A stretch of 63,027 nt of DNA from Clostridia bacterium (GCA_017541205.1 JAFXZO010000058.1:1-63027); one strand, 5' to 3'. Counted from the stretch's first letter, positions 11,602 through 19,941 are shown. Notes: generated from the sequence alone by a model not told the origin. Made by a program: numbers and translations.

Positions 11602-11751
11602 GCTATTTTTTCTGTTCCCGCGCGTGGAAAAAGGCCCGTGGCAGCGGCCTGAACGCACGTTTTTCGGTTTTTGGACAAGCGTGCGCAGAGCGATTCCTGT
11701 CTCGTTTCATGCGCGTTTTGTCTCCTCGTTTCCTTGTTTTCCGATCGGGCG

Positions 11752-11782
11752 GCATATTCTTCCGTTTTTCGGGCATGATAAT
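11752..11782 (+). promoter_or_regulatory. Sigma-E-like promoter for DUF1614-spoIIP
   Basis: GCATATT at 11752-11758 fits the sigma-E -35 consensus KMATATT exactly. After 15 bases comes CATGATAAT (from 11774), a partial match to the -10 consensus CATACAHT. In Bacillus subtilis spoIIP is a mother-cell sigma-E gene, so the fit is biologically sensible, but the -10 match is imperfect. No vegetative promoter is evident in the 11602-11827 interval. Confidence 0.4.
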
Positions 11783-11827
11783 GCCATGCCGTGCCTAAGC
11801 ACGCGGCGACGGAAGGAGGAACATCCT

Positions 11828-12472
11828 ATGGCTGTTGGCCTGATTTTGCTGAGTATCGTATCGGTTTTGATCCTGCTGGGGATCGCCCAGAGGGTGCTGG
11901 ATCGGATGCAGCTGAGCGACCGTGCGGCCCTCATCATCGCCGCGGCGATCTTCTTCGGCGGCCTTTTGCCGGATATCCGCCTGGGGCGGGCGGCCGTGAA
12001 CGTGGGCGGCGCGCTGGTTCCGCTGGGGGTGTGCGTATGGCTGCTGATAAAAACGGACACTGGCAAGGAGCGTGTCCGCGCGCTGGCCGGAAGCGTGCTG
12101 ACAGGCGCTGCGGTTTTCGCGCTCGGCCGGCTTTTGCCCGCGGAGCCCGAAAGCATGCTGGTCGACCCGAATTACCTGTACGGCATCGCCGGCGGCGTGA
12201 TCGCGTACCTGCTGAGCCGCTCGCGGCGCAGCGCCTTTATCTGCGGCGTATTGGGCGTGATGCTGGCAGATATCGCCGTTGCGCTCATAAACTGGGCATA
12301 CGGCGTGAACGCCGTTTTGACGCTGGGCGGAGCGGGGGCCATGGATACGGTGGTCATTTCGGGGCTGCTCGCCGTGCTCCTGGCCGAGGCCGTGGGCGAG
12401 ATAAGGGAGCGTATGAGCCGTCCGGCCCGGGAAGAAAGCCGGGAAACCGCGCGCAGAGGAGGCGGGAACTGA
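11828..12472 (+). CDS. DUF1614 family membrane protein
   Basis: The 214-residue protein has about seven hydrophobic segments, an Arg/Glu-rich C-terminal tail and the layout of the uncharacterised DUF1614 family (for example FFGGLLPDIRLG and a late segment with VNAVLTLGGAGAMDTVVISG). The start at 11828 has AAGGAGGAACATCCT before it; a longer frame from 11513 is not supported. Its TGA overlaps the spoIIP ATG by one base (TGATG), so the two are translationally coupled and probably act in sporulation. The molecular role is unknown. Confidence 0.75.
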   Translation: MAVGLILLSIVSVLILLGIAQRVLDRMQLSDRAALIIAAAIFFGGLLPDIRLGRAAVNVGGALVPLGVCVWLLIKTDTGKERVRALAGSVLTGAAVFALGRLLPAEPESMLVDPNYLYGIAGGVIAYLLSRSRRSAFICGVLGVMLADIAVALINWAYGVNAVLTLGGAGAMDTVVISGLLAVLLAEAVGEIRERMSRPAREESRETARRGGGN

Positions 12473-13557
12473 TGAAAAAGCGCCTGTTCGCCTGTATCCT
12501 CGCGCTGCTGATGCTTTTGCCCCTGTCCGCGCTGGCCGATGAGGACAGCGAAAACGCCGTATACCGCCTGGTGGACGCGCAGGGAAAGACCGTCACCTTC
12601 TTTGCCGGCACGCCCGCGCGGGGCGACGAATACATCGCCGGGGACAACACGCATTACCGGGTGGAGGAAGTGCATGAAACGGAAAAGACGGCCGCGGTGC
12701 AGTCCCTCGGCGCGTATCCGATGCCCGACGTTTCCTTCATCCAGGACGAAGCGCGGCCCGTATCCGCGCAGAAAAAGGCGGTCGCCCTCTACTGCACCCA
12801 CAGCGACGAAAGCTATGAGCCGGGCGACGGGGCAAGCAGCCTGGAAAAGCGCGGCGGCATATTCGATGTGGCGGAAAGCCTGAAAGCCAGCCTGGAAGAA
12901 AAAGGGATCACCGTGTACCTGAGCGAAACCAACCATTACCCGCACGACGCCGGCGCGTACCGCCGCAGCCGCGCCACCGCCGCCTCCCTGGCCGAAGAAG
13001 GCGTGGACGCCATCTTTGACGTGCACCGCGACGGCATCCCGGACGCGAGCCAGTACGAAAGCCAGGTCGGCGGCGGCAACGTCACGAAGGTAAGGCTGCT
13101 GGTGGGCCGCTCCAATCAAAACGCCGCCGCCAACAAGCAGTTCGCCGCCCAGATCAAGGCCACGGCGGACAAATTGTACCCCGGCCTCATCAAGGACATC
13201 TACATCGGCAAGGGCACCTACAACCAGGACCTGATGAGCCAGGCTGTGCTGCTGGAATTCGGCACGCATAAGAGCGATAAAAAGGAAGTGCTCGCCTCCA
13301 CCGCCTATATGGCGGATGTTCTCAGCCGCGCCATGTACGGCGGCTCGACCGGGGCGGCAGGCAGCAGCGCCAGCAAAAATACCGGCGGCTGGACGGGTAT
13401 CCTCTGGGCGGTCGGGCTGCTGATCGCCGGCGTGCTTGTCTATTCCTTCCTTTCCACCGGGAGCGTGAGCGGCGCGGCGCACAAATGGAAACGGCAGTTT
13501 CAGGAAATGACGGCAGGCCTGCGCGGCCGATCCGAAAAAGACGGCCGGGATCCATAA
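12472..13557 (+). CDS. spoIIP: Stage II sporulation protein P (SpoIIP) family
   Basis: The 361-residue protein starts with a signal sequence (about residues 1-21, ending near ALAD). It has an amidase-like SpoIIP core with CTHSDESYEPG, DVHRDGIPD and LLEFGTHKSDKKE, and a C-terminal membrane segment at about residues 308-327. In SpoIIP these His/Glu residues bind the metal used to cleave peptidoglycan during engulfment with SpoIID. The domain order is unusual: B. subtilis SpoIIP has its membrane anchor at the N-terminus, whereas here a second segment sits near the C-terminus. The gene is coupled to DUF1614 and ends at a strong terminator. Confidence 0.88.
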   Translation: MKKRLFACILALLMLLPLSALADEDSENAVYRLVDAQGKTVTFFAGTPARGDEYIAGDNTHYRVEEVHETEKTAAVQSLGAYPMPDVSFIQDEARPVSAQKKAVALYCTHSDESYEPGDGASSLEKRGGIFDVAESLKASLEEKGITVYLSETNHYPHDAGAYRRSRATAASLAEEGVDAIFDVHRDGIPDASQYESQVGGGNVTKVRLLVGRSNQNAAANKQFAAQIKATADKLYPGLIKDIYIGKGTYNQDLMSQAVLLEFGTHKSDKKEVLASTAYMADVLSRAMYGGSTGAAGSSASKNTGGWTGILWAVGLLIAGVLVYSFLSTGSVSGAAHKWKRQFQEMTAGLRGRSEKDGRDP

Positions 13558-13570
13558 CGCAAAACAGTAA

Positions 13571-13614
13571 AAGCCGCCCCGAAAGCGCCGGGTTTTCCGG
13601 CCTCGGGGCGGCTT
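13571..13614. terminator. Bidirectional terminator between spoIIP and AEC transporter
   Basis: The outer 12-bp arms AAGCCGCCCCGA / TCGGGGCGGCTT enclose a second GC-rich pairing around a TTTT loop. It lies between convergent genes and can end the spoIIP transcript and the minus-strand operon. Confidence 0.8.
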
Positions 13615-13640
13615 CGTTCGCAGCGGGCTTTGCAGTTTTT

Positions 13641-14579
13641 TCAGATCAGCGCCATGCTCTTCATCATGAACACGAACAGGAACGTGGTCGCGATGCACAG
13701 GGTGCTGGAGACAGCCACGATCTCCGCGGCCAGTTCCCCATCCCCGCCCATTTGCTGGGCCATGGGATAGGAGGAAACCGCCGTCGGCGCGCCAAAGGCA
13801 ATAAAGGCGCAGGCCATGGGCACCCCGCGGATGCCGAGCAGCGCCCCAACCAGGATAGCTGCAAGCGGAGCGAGCACAAGCCGCCAGGGGATGATAATCA
13901 GCAGCTGACGGATGTGGTTCCGCGCGCTGGCAAACTTGATCGCCCCGCCCAGGGTGAACAGCGCGAGCGGCGTAGCCACCTTGGAAAGATCGCTCATGGT
14001 GGTTTTGAGGAAGGCGGGCGGCTGGAAATGGAGGCTCCAGAACAGATACCCGATCGCCGAGGAGATGATCAGCGGATTCTTGAGGATTTTGAGCACGATG
14101 ACGCCCGGCCTGATCTTCCCTTCGCCGTATACGCTAAGCGCGATGACGGACATGATGTTGTAGATCGGAACGGCCGTGACCACCAGGAGCGAGGCCAGGG
14201 ACGTATCCTGCCCCGGGAACAGCATAGCGACCAGCGGAATACCGAAAAACGCGTAATTGGCGCGGCCCATGCCCTGGATCATCACGCCCACCTTGGTCCG
14301 ATCCTTTTCCAGCTTCGGCGCCAGCAGAAACAGCAGAGCGAATTCCGCGAGCAAGCCGATGGTCACATACAAAAACGCGTCCCATGGCATGACGATGTCA
14401 TAGGGCGTGTTCATGACGCTTGTGCACAGATTGAAGGGCAAAAACACCCTGAAGACCAATTGGTTCACACCCGTGACCAGCATTTCGTTCAGCAGCCCGA
14501 TCCTGCGGCAGATAAAGCCCGCCGTCATAAGCAGCAGCAGCGGCAAGACCGTGTTGAGCGAAAATAAGAAATCCTCCAT
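13641..14579 (-). CDS. AEC (auxin efflux carrier) family transporter
   Basis: The 312-residue protein has about ten membrane helices in two halves, as in the AEC/BASS-fold permeases. Typical features are the N-terminal LLLMTAGFICRRIGLL and the family-like phrases GRANYAFFGIPLV and PTAVSSYPMAQQMGGD. In bacteria such proteins export or take up small organic acids such as malate or malonate; the substrate cannot be read here. It is the last gene of the minus-strand run from the ECF S component, 27 bases after the CapA-like gene, with GGGAGG before the ATG. Confidence 0.88.
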   Translation of the reverse strand: MEDFLFSLNTVLPLLLLMTAGFICRRIGLLNEMLVTGVNQLVFRVFLPFNLCTSVMNTPYDIVMPWDAFLYVTIGLLAEFALLFLLAPKLEKDRTKVGVMIQGMGRANYAFFGIPLVAMLFPGQDTSLASLLVVTAVPIYNIMSVIALSVYGEGKIRPGVIVLKILKNPLIISSAIGYLFWSLHFQPPAFLKTTMSDLSKVATPLALFTLGGAIKFASARNHIRQLLIIIPWRLVLAPLAAILVGALLGIRGVPMACAFIAFGAPTAVSSYPMAQQMGGDGELAAEIVAVSSTLCIATTFLFVFMMKSMALI

Positions 14580-14606
14580 GGTGGGCCTCCCTTCTTCATG
14601 GCATGT

Positions 14607-15932
14607 TTACCGCTGCGTGATCGGGCTGTCCTTCAGGATGTTCTGGATGCGCGTGAGCGCCCTGCCCATCACGTCCCGCTGCTGATCGGACATGTCCTCG
14701 GGGGCCGGATCGGCGCTGCACACGACGCGGTATTGCACTCTGCCGTTGACTTTCTGCCGCCAGATATAGGTGGGGGTGTATTCGATGCTTTCAAAGTGCA
14801 GCCGCCCGTTCTGGTCGCTTCGGATGTTCATGTGCAGCAGGATGCCCGATATGGCGTAGGCGTCGCGGGATTCCGATAAAAACGTGCCCAGGGAATATGC
14901 CACGAACGTATCGCGGGGTTTGCCGTTTTCATCCACGGTGCTGATGATCTCCATGGGCAGCACGCGCAGCGGCTGCGACCCCAGGATCACATCCGCGCCC
15001 ATTTGCGCGAGGGCGGTGGCGGTCTTGCGCATGGATGTGGTCACGCTTACCGTATTTTCATTGCCCCAATACATGCATACGATCACGCACCGCGCGCCTT
15101 GGCCCCGGGCCGTCAGGATGTCCTTTCGCACGGTTTCCTCGGAGTAGAGCCTCATCAGCCCTTCCTGGCCGCTCAGGGTGTTTTTTCCCTTGGGCGTCAA
15201 GCTGTCCGTATAGGAAAGGATGGCGATGCGGCCGCCGTTGAGCTGCACCACGCGGTTCTGCGAATATACGCCTGCGTTCACGCCCTCGCAGATCATGCCG
15301 ATCCCCGATAGGGAGGACACCGTGTCCACAGCCCCCTGCTCGCCCTGGTCCAGGATATGCTCGGTGCCCAGCACCACATTGTCAAACCGGCAGGCGCGGA
15401 TCGCCACCGCCGCTTCCACGGGCACCAGGTAATCGCCGTATTTATGGTCGGCCACGTTCAAAACCTGCGGGAAGGTGACCAGGTTCATATCGGCGTATAT
15501 CTTGCCGCTTATCATGGAAACAACCGGTATATAATCCACGGTCTTATCCGTTTTGTTATAGACCGTATCGGAAATATCGCTCTGGAAAGACATCAGCCCG
15601 CCGGCGGTCAGGGAGAAGGAATGGCTCAGATCGTTGGCCTGGGTATTCGGCGTGGGTGAGGCGGCGGGCTTTCCGGTGACGGGCGGGGGCGTGATGATGA
15701 CGGGGGCCAGGGTGATGGTGACGGTTTGCGCGGTGCTTTGCGGCTCCGGCTCCGACGTGGGCGACTTCATAAAGGAATCCATCAGCCCGCGCATCCGCTC
15801 CGCGTCCATCATGGCGTTCGCGTCCTGGCTGCGCATTTTTCCGAACATGAAAACACAGCCCACGGCCACAGCCGCCGTCAGGCACAGCACGAGGATCGAC
15901 CCTATGGACAAGCCCGGCTTTTTCTTGTTCAT
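14607..15932 (-). CDS. CapA/PgsA-like metallophosphatase-fold protein
   Basis: This 441-residue protein has an N-terminal membrane anchor (about residues 10-28) and a Pro/Thr-rich linker up to about residue 95. A CapA-type (PGA_cap) domain follows with MSFQSDISDTVY, VLGTEHILDQGEQG and VIVCMYWGNENT, then VILGSQPLRVLPMEI. CapA proteins take part in poly-gamma-glutamate or capsule handling at the cell surface. The usual His of the GxHPH motif appears replaced (GSQPLRV), so metal binding may be altered. The ATG at 15932 follows GGTGGAGAG. No capBC genes are near, so a capsule role is uncertain. Confidence 0.75.
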   Translation of the reverse strand: MNKKKPGLSIGSILVLCLTAAVAVGCVFMFGKMRSQDANAMMDAERMRGLMDSFMKSPTSEPEPQSTAQTVTITLAPVIITPPPVTGKPAASPTPNTQANDLSHSFSLTAGGLMSFQSDISDTVYNKTDKTVDYIPVVSMISGKIYADMNLVTFPQVLNVADHKYGDYLVPVEAAVAIRACRFDNVVLGTEHILDQGEQGAVDTVSSLSGIGMICEGVNAGVYSQNRVVQLNGGRIAILSYTDSLTPKGKNTLSGQEGLMRLYSEETVRKDILTARGQGARCVIVCMYWGNENTVSVTTSMRKTATALAQMGADVILGSQPLRVLPMEIISTVDENGKPRDTFVAYSLGTFLSESRDAYAISGILLHMNIRSDQNGRLHFESIEYTPTYIWRQKVNGRVQYRVVCSADPAPEDMSDQQRDVMGRALTRIQNILKDSPITQR

Positions 15933-15968
15933 CTCTCCACCCAAGACACGATCGTTATAATGCTCGAA

Positions 15969-17246
15969 TCAGTTTGCTTCCACACGGATCATGCTTTCCA
16001 CGCGCACATCCTGGGAATCGATGGCGCTGAGCGCTTTGCGCACGGCGCATTCGCCGGCGTCGTGGGTGATCAGCACGATCTGGGCATGGCCGTTCACGGC
16101 GTCGCGCTGCATGAGGTTGCGGATGCTGATGCCCTCGTTGCCAAGGCAGGCGGTGATGTAGGCCAGCACGCCCGGCTGATCGCTGGCGTTGAGGCGGATA
16201 TAGAAGCTGCAATGCCAGTCGTCGGTCACCATGAGGCCCGGGGCCAGCATGTTGGAATTCATGAAGGTGGTATAGCGCGGCTCCGTACGGGAGACGGCGT
16301 AGAGCATATCGCTGACCACGGCGCTCGCGGTCGGGGCGCTGCCCGCGCCGCGGCCGAAGAGCATCATATCGTCGCAGGCGTGGCCATGCAGGAAAATGGC
16401 GTTGAAAGAGCCGTTCACGCTGGCCAGCGGATGGCTGTCGGGAATGAAGGTGGGATGCACGCGCGCGTCGATCACATGCCCGTCGCGCTTGGCGATGGCG
16501 AGCAGTTTGAGCGTATAGCCCAGCTGCTTGCCATACGCGATATCCACGGCGCTGACCTGGGTGATGCCCTGGCGGTAGATCACGTCAAAAGGCACGCGGG
16601 CATGGAACGCGAGGGACGAAAGGATGGACAGCTTGTACGCCGCGTCGAAGCCCTCCACGTCGCTGGAGGGATCGGGCTCGGCAAGGCCCAGGCGCTGGGC
16701 GTCCTTAAGGACCTCCTCATAGTCGCTTCCTTCCTGGGTCATCCGGGAAAGGATATAGTTGGTGGTGCCGTTCACGATGCCCATCAAGGCTTCGATGCGG
16801 TTGGCCTGCAGGGAATCGATGGTGGTGCGGATAATGGGGATCGCGCCGCACACCGCCGCCTCATAATACAGGCCGCTCCCATGCTTCTGGGCCGCGTCCT
16901 GCAAAATGTCCCAGTTGAGGGCCAGGGCCATTTTATTGGCGGTCACCACGGTCTTGCCCTTTTCCAGCGCGCGCAGCATATAGCGGGTAGCCGGCTCCTC
17001 GCCGCCCATGAATTCCAGCACCATTTCGAGGTCGGGATCGTCCGTCACCTGGGCAACGTCGGTGGTCAAAAGCTCCTGCGGAACGCTCTGGTCGCGCTTC
17101 TTATGCACGTCGCGCACCAGGATCCTGCGGATGTCAAACTCCACGTTCGCCCTGTGCCGGATATCGTCCTTGAATTCGTTCAGCAGCTTCCACACGCCGC
17201 AGCCGATATTGCCGCAGCCCAGAAATCCAACCGAGACAGTACGCAT
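15969..17246 (-). CDS. hom: Homoserine dehydrogenase
   Basis: The 425-residue enzyme reduces aspartate semialdehyde to homoserine for threonine and methionine. The Rossmann motif GFLGCGNIGCG is at residues 7-17, followed by the catalytic core (GIVNGTTNYILSRM; EGFDAAYKLSIL). A C-terminal ACT domain (about 350-425, DQPGVLAYITACLGNEGIS) suggests feedback control, typically by threonine. GGGGAGG precedes the ATG. It lies 15 bases after coaX in the same operon; this grouping has no obvious metabolic logic. Confidence 0.96.
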   Translation of the reverse strand: MRTVSVGFLGCGNIGCGVWKLLNEFKDDIRHRANVEFDIRRILVRDVHKKRDQSVPQELLTTDVAQVTDDPDLEMVLEFMGGEEPATRYMLRALEKGKTVVTANKMALALNWDILQDAAQKHGSGLYYEAAVCGAIPIIRTTIDSLQANRIEALMGIVNGTTNYILSRMTQEGSDYEEVLKDAQRLGLAEPDPSSDVEGFDAAYKLSILSSLAFHARVPFDVIYRQGITQVSAVDIAYGKQLGYTLKLLAIAKRDGHVIDARVHPTFIPDSHPLASVNGSFNAIFLHGHACDDMMLFGRGAGSAPTASAVVSDMLYAVSRTEPRYTTFMNSNMLAPGLMVTDDWHCSFYIRLNASDQPGVLAYITACLGNEGISIRNLMQRDAVNGHAQIVLITHDAGECAVRKALSAIDSQDVRVESMIRVEAN

Positions 17247-17261
17247 CAGAATATCCTCCCC

Positions 17262-18038
17262 TTATGCTTTGGATTGGTTTTTTTCATAGATCAGCCGAAG
17301 GCCCTTCAAGGTCAGCAATCCGTCGATATGGTCGATCACCCCGGATTTGGCGGCGATCAGGCGGGCCATGCCGCCGGTGGCAATCACGCTGGCCTTCGGG
17401 CAGCCCATCTCCCGCCGCATCTCGTTGACCAGATAGATCACCTGGCCCACATACCCGTAAATGACGCCGGACTGCAGATTGGCGATGGTGGTTTTGCCGA
17501 TCACCTTGTCCGGCATCAGCAGTTCAAAGTGCGGCAGCTTGGCCGTGCCGGATACCAGCGCTTCGCTGGTCAGCTTGATGCCCGGGCAGATGCAGCCGCC
17601 CAGCAGCGCCCCGTGCTCGTCCAGCGCGCCGAAGGTGGTGGCGGTGCCGAAATCGATATAGACGCAGGGCCCGCCGTACAGGGTGTAGGCGGCCACGGCG
17701 TTGCAGATACGGTCGCTGCCGATCTCGCGCGGGTTTTCATACTTGATATCGATGCCCGTTTTGACGCCCGGCCCCACGGTCATCGGGTCGATGCCGAAAT
17801 AATCCCGGCACATGTGCTCCACGGTGAAATTGATGGTGGGCACAACGGACGAAAGGATGATGCCGGAAACGCACTTGCGGTCCAGCCCCTCCTGGCGGAA
17901 GAGCTGCGTCATCATCACGCCCATTTCGTCGCTGGTGTATTTTCGGGTGGTGGACAGGCGCCAGTAATGCACCATCTCGTTCCCGTCAAACAGCGCGGTT
18001 TTGATGTTGGTATTGCCGATGTCCATGGTGAAGATCAT
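17262..18038 (-). CDS. coaX: Type III pantothenate kinase
   Basis: The 258-residue kinase carries the ASKHA phosphate motif MDIGNTNIK at the N-terminus and the later segments GPGVKTGIDIKYENP, GSDRICNAVAAY and IDFGTATTF. It phosphorylates pantothenate in the first step of coenzyme A synthesis. Length is normal for CoaX. AAAAGGAG precedes the ATG. Its upstream neighbour is an ECF S component, which suggests that uptake and phosphorylation of pantothenate are co-expressed. Confidence 0.96.
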   Translation of the reverse strand: MIFTMDIGNTNIKTALFDGNEMVHYWRLSTTRKYTSDEMGVMMTQLFRQEGLDRKCVSGIILSSVVPTINFTVEHMCRDYFGIDPMTVGPGVKTGIDIKYENPREIGSDRICNAVAAYTLYGGPCVYIDFGTATTFGALDEHGALLGGCICPGIKLTSEALVSGTAKLPHFELLMPDKVIGKTTIANLQSGVIYGYVGQVIYLVNEMRREMGCPKASVIATGGMARLIAAKSGVIDHIDGLLTLKGLRLIYEKNQSKA

Positions 18039-18066
18039 GTGGAAATCTCCTTTTCCTGCCAGCCGT

Positions 18067-18681
18067 TCATTCCCGGTGCACCGCCGCCTGCAAAGCCTTG
18101 CTCACCGCCGTGGAAATCACGCCGCAGGCAGCGGCCTCGATGAGCGCCTGCGTGCCGACCATGACGCAAATGAGAAGGAGGGGACTGCTGACCCCGGTGG
18201 TGGCGATCAGATCCTGAATGTAATCCGAGCGATAGTAAAACAGCATCAGCAGGCCCATGAAAAACGCGGTATTGAACAGCGGCGCGGCAAGGCTGCCCGC
18301 AATATTGTCCCAGAGCCCCTTGGGCCGCGCCTTGCGCACCGCGCGGACGACCAGGCCCGCGCACAAGCCCATCAGTACCCGGCCGATCACTGCCACCACG
18401 AACGCCTTGGGCACGCTCATCGCGTACATGGCCACCGTCATGGGCGAGGTGCTGGAAAAACCCTTGATAAAGCTGGTGATGCCGAAAACCAGCCCCAGCA
18501 GCGTGCTGGCCCAGGTGCCGAGCATGATCGCGCCGATCGCCACCGGAATTGTCAGCAGCGACGCGGCCAGAAAAGGCAGGTTCAGATATCCCAGCGGTGT
18601 CACGCTCATCACGATCTCCACCGCCACAAGCATGCCAAATTCACACAGCGCAAGCACTTTGCTCTTTGGGGTCTTATTCAT
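18067..18681 (-). CDS. ECF transporter S component, probably pantothenate-specific
   Basis: The 204-residue protein has about six membrane helices. It shows the S-component features AVEIVMSVTPLGYLNLPF and GAIMLGTWASTLLGLVFGITS of the ECF_trnsprt family. S components bind a vitamin and dock on a shared EcfAA'T module encoded elsewhere. Pantothenate is inferred only from the adjacent coaX, 28 bases downstream, as in PanT loci. It is the first gene of the operon, with CGGAGG before the ATG, a consensus promoter and a structured leader upstream. Confidence 0.82.
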   Translation of the reverse strand: MNKTPKSKVLALCEFGMLVAVEIVMSVTPLGYLNLPFLAASLLTIPVAIGAIMLGTWASTLLGLVFGITSFIKGFSSTSPMTVAMYAMSVPKAFVVAVIGRVLMGLCAGLVVRAVRKARPKGLWDNIAGSLAAPLFNTAFFMGLLMLFYYRSDYIQDLIATTGVSSPLLLICVMVGTQALIEAAACGVISTAVSKALQAAVHRE

Positions 18682-18704
18682 TTTTCTTTCCTCCGTTCAA
18701 GTTC

Positions 18705-18779
18705 TTTGCAGATACCCGACGTATTGGGGCAAACAGTTCTGCCGCGTCCAGCCCCGTGAAGGGTGCCGGCATTGCGGCA
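18705..18779 (-). other. Structured 5' leader of the ECF S-component mRNA
   Basis: Between the promoter and the start codon lies a leader of about 100 bases with two possible stems on the minus strand. One is TGCCGC/GCGGCA (18779-18774 with 18745-18740). The other is TTTGC/GCAAA (18733-18729 with 18709-18705), which encloses an inner ATAC/GTAT stem. I could not match it to a known riboswitch class by eye. Confidence 0.35.
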
Positions 18780-18785
18780 AAGCAT

Positions 18786-18814
18786 ATTATACCAGATGGT
18801 GGTATTCTTGTCAA
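18786..18814 (-). promoter_or_regulatory. Consensus promoter for ECF S component-coaX-hom-capA-AEC operon
   Basis: On the minus strand a perfect TTGACA (18814-18809) and a perfect TATAAT (18791-18786) are exactly 17 bases apart. Genes downstream are separated by gaps of 15-36 bases, so this promoter probably drives all five. Confidence 0.88.
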
Positions 18815-18860
18815 AATCCAGGACGTAAAAACATCGAAGATACAAAACGCATAAGAAAAA

Positions 18861-18883
18861 ACGCCCGCGGAAGCCGAGGGCGT
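18861..18883 (-). terminator. Terminator after kduD
   Basis: On the minus strand the arms ACGCCCTCGG / CCGCGGGCGT pair with one internal mismatch and are followed by TTTTTTC. It lies 20 bases after the kduD stop and just before the next operon's promoter. Confidence 0.85.
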
Positions 18884-18902
18884 CGGAAAAGCGCCGGAGT
18901 GG

Positions 18903-19700
18903 TTACGGCTGCTTGCCGATGTAGGCCAGGATGCCGCCGTCCACGTAGAGGATGTGGCCGTTGACGAAGTTGCTGGCGTCGGAGGCCAGGAAGACCGCCG
19001 GGCCCTGCAGGTCCTCGGGGTTGCCCCAGCGGGCGGCGGGGGTCTTGGCGATGATGAACTGGTCGAAGGGATGGCGGCTGCCGTCCTTCTGGCGTTCGCG
19101 CAGCGGCGCGGTCTGGGGCGTGGCGATATAGCCCGGGCCGATGCCGTTGCACTGGATGTTGTATTCGCCGTACTCGGAGCAGATGTTCCGCGTCAGCATT
19201 TTCAGCCCGCCCTTGGCCGCGGCGTAAGCGGAGACGGTCTCACGGCCCAGTTCGCTCATCATGGAGCAGATGTTGATGATCTTGCCGTGGCCCTTCTTTA
19301 TCATGGAAGGAATGACCGCCTTGGCGCAGATGAAGGGGGCGTTCAGGTCCACGTCGATCACCTTGCGGAATTCCGCGGCGCTCATCTCGATCATGGGGAT
19401 GCGGCGGATGATGCCGGCGTTGTTGACCAGGATATCCACGGCGCCCACTTCCGCTTCGATCTTTCCGACCAATTCCTGCACGGCCTCTTCGTTCGTCACG
19501 TCGCAGACGTAGCCGTGGGCCTTGATGCCCTTTTCCTCATAAGCGGCAAGGCCCTTGTTAACCAGGTCCTGGTTGATGTCGTTAAAAACGATGGCCGCGC
19601 CCGCAGCGGCGTACGCCTCGGCGATGGCGAAGCCGATGCCGTAGGAAGCGCCGGTGATCCACGCGATTTTGCCTTCCAGGCTGAATGCTTTCATGTCCAT
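18903..19700 (-). CDS. kduD: SDR oxidoreductase: KduD / gluconate 5-dehydrogenase type
   Basis: The 265-residue short-chain dehydrogenase has the cofactor motif GASYGIGFAIA, NNAG, a catalytic Ser (NICSMMSELG) and YxxxK (YAAAK). The sequence follows the subgroup often labelled gluconate 5-dehydrogenase, including the C-terminal NFVNGHILYVDGGILAYIG. Next to kduI and GH28 the likely reaction is KduD's: reduction of 2,5-diketo-3-deoxygluconate (DKII) to 2-keto-3-deoxygluconate. The true substrate cannot be settled from sequence. AAGGAGG precedes the ATG. It is the last gene of the pectin cassette. Confidence 0.85.
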   Translation of the reverse strand: MDMKAFSLEGKIAWITGASYGIGFAIAEAYAAAGAAIVFNDINQDLVNKGLAAYEEKGIKAHGYVCDVTNEEAVQELVGKIEAEVGAVDILVNNAGIIRRIPMIEMSAAEFRKVIDVDLNAPFICAKAVIPSMIKKGHGKIINICSMMSELGRETVSAYAAAKGGLKMLTRNICSEYGEYNIQCNGIGPGYIATPQTAPLRERQKDGSRHPFDQFIIAKTPAARWGNPEDLQGPAVFLASDASNFVNGHILYVDGGILAYIGKQP

Positions 19701-19736
19701 GCTGGTGTTCCTCCTTTTTTCGTTCCAATATCCGAA

Positions 19737-19922
19737 TTACAGCGTTTTTTCTCTGCAGAACACGCCGATCATCGCGCCGGCGCCGTCCCCGGGGGTCGCG
19801 ATCTGCTGCAGGGTCCACCCTTCGGCGATATACTGGTTGATGATTTCCTGGGATTGTTCGATGTCCTTTTCCCGGCTGAGTTTGAGCCCCTTGTTCAGAT
19901 ATACCAGCTTGTATTCCTTCGT
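19737..19922 (-). CDS. Small DUF4177-type protein with apparent ACG start codon
   Basis: The 61-residue protein reads KEYKLVYLNKGLKLS, then EIINQYIAEGWTLQQI, the short beta-strand/GW pattern of DUF4177. It sits between kduI and kduD. The frame has no ATG, GTG or TTG at a suitable place. A perfect AAGGAGG (19937-19931) is eight bases from an ACG at 19922, exactly where family members begin. The ATG at 19929 is out of frame and only one base from the ribosome site. An in-frame ATG at 19982 would overlap the kduI end by 41 bases and add an unlikely Pro-rich tail. ACG may be a rare start or a mutated ATG. Confidence 0.6.
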   Translation of the reverse strand, partial: TKEYKLVYLNKGLKLSREKDIEQSQEIINQYIAEGWTLQQIATPGDGAGAMIGVFCREKTL

Positions 19923-19930
19923 TTCGCATG

Positions 19931-19937
19931 CCTCCTT
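19931..19937 (-). promoter_or_regulatory. Ribosome binding site pointing to ACG start
   Basis: AAGGAGG on the minus strand lies five bases after the kduI stop. Its spacing is eight bases to the ACG at 19922 but one base to the out-of-frame ATG at 19929, which supports the ACG as start of the DUF4177 gene. Confidence 0.6.
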
Positions 19938-19941
19938 ATCG

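Noticed and set aside
15726-18143. 805-residue plus-strand ORF
   Set aside because: Antisense to the CapA-like gene, hom and coaX, with no domain content.
19582-19929. 115-residue minus-strand ORF starting at the ATG next to AAGGAGG
   Set aside because: Its ATG is only one base from the ribosome site, and the frame overlaps both the DUF4177 gene and the kduD start with no recognisable content.
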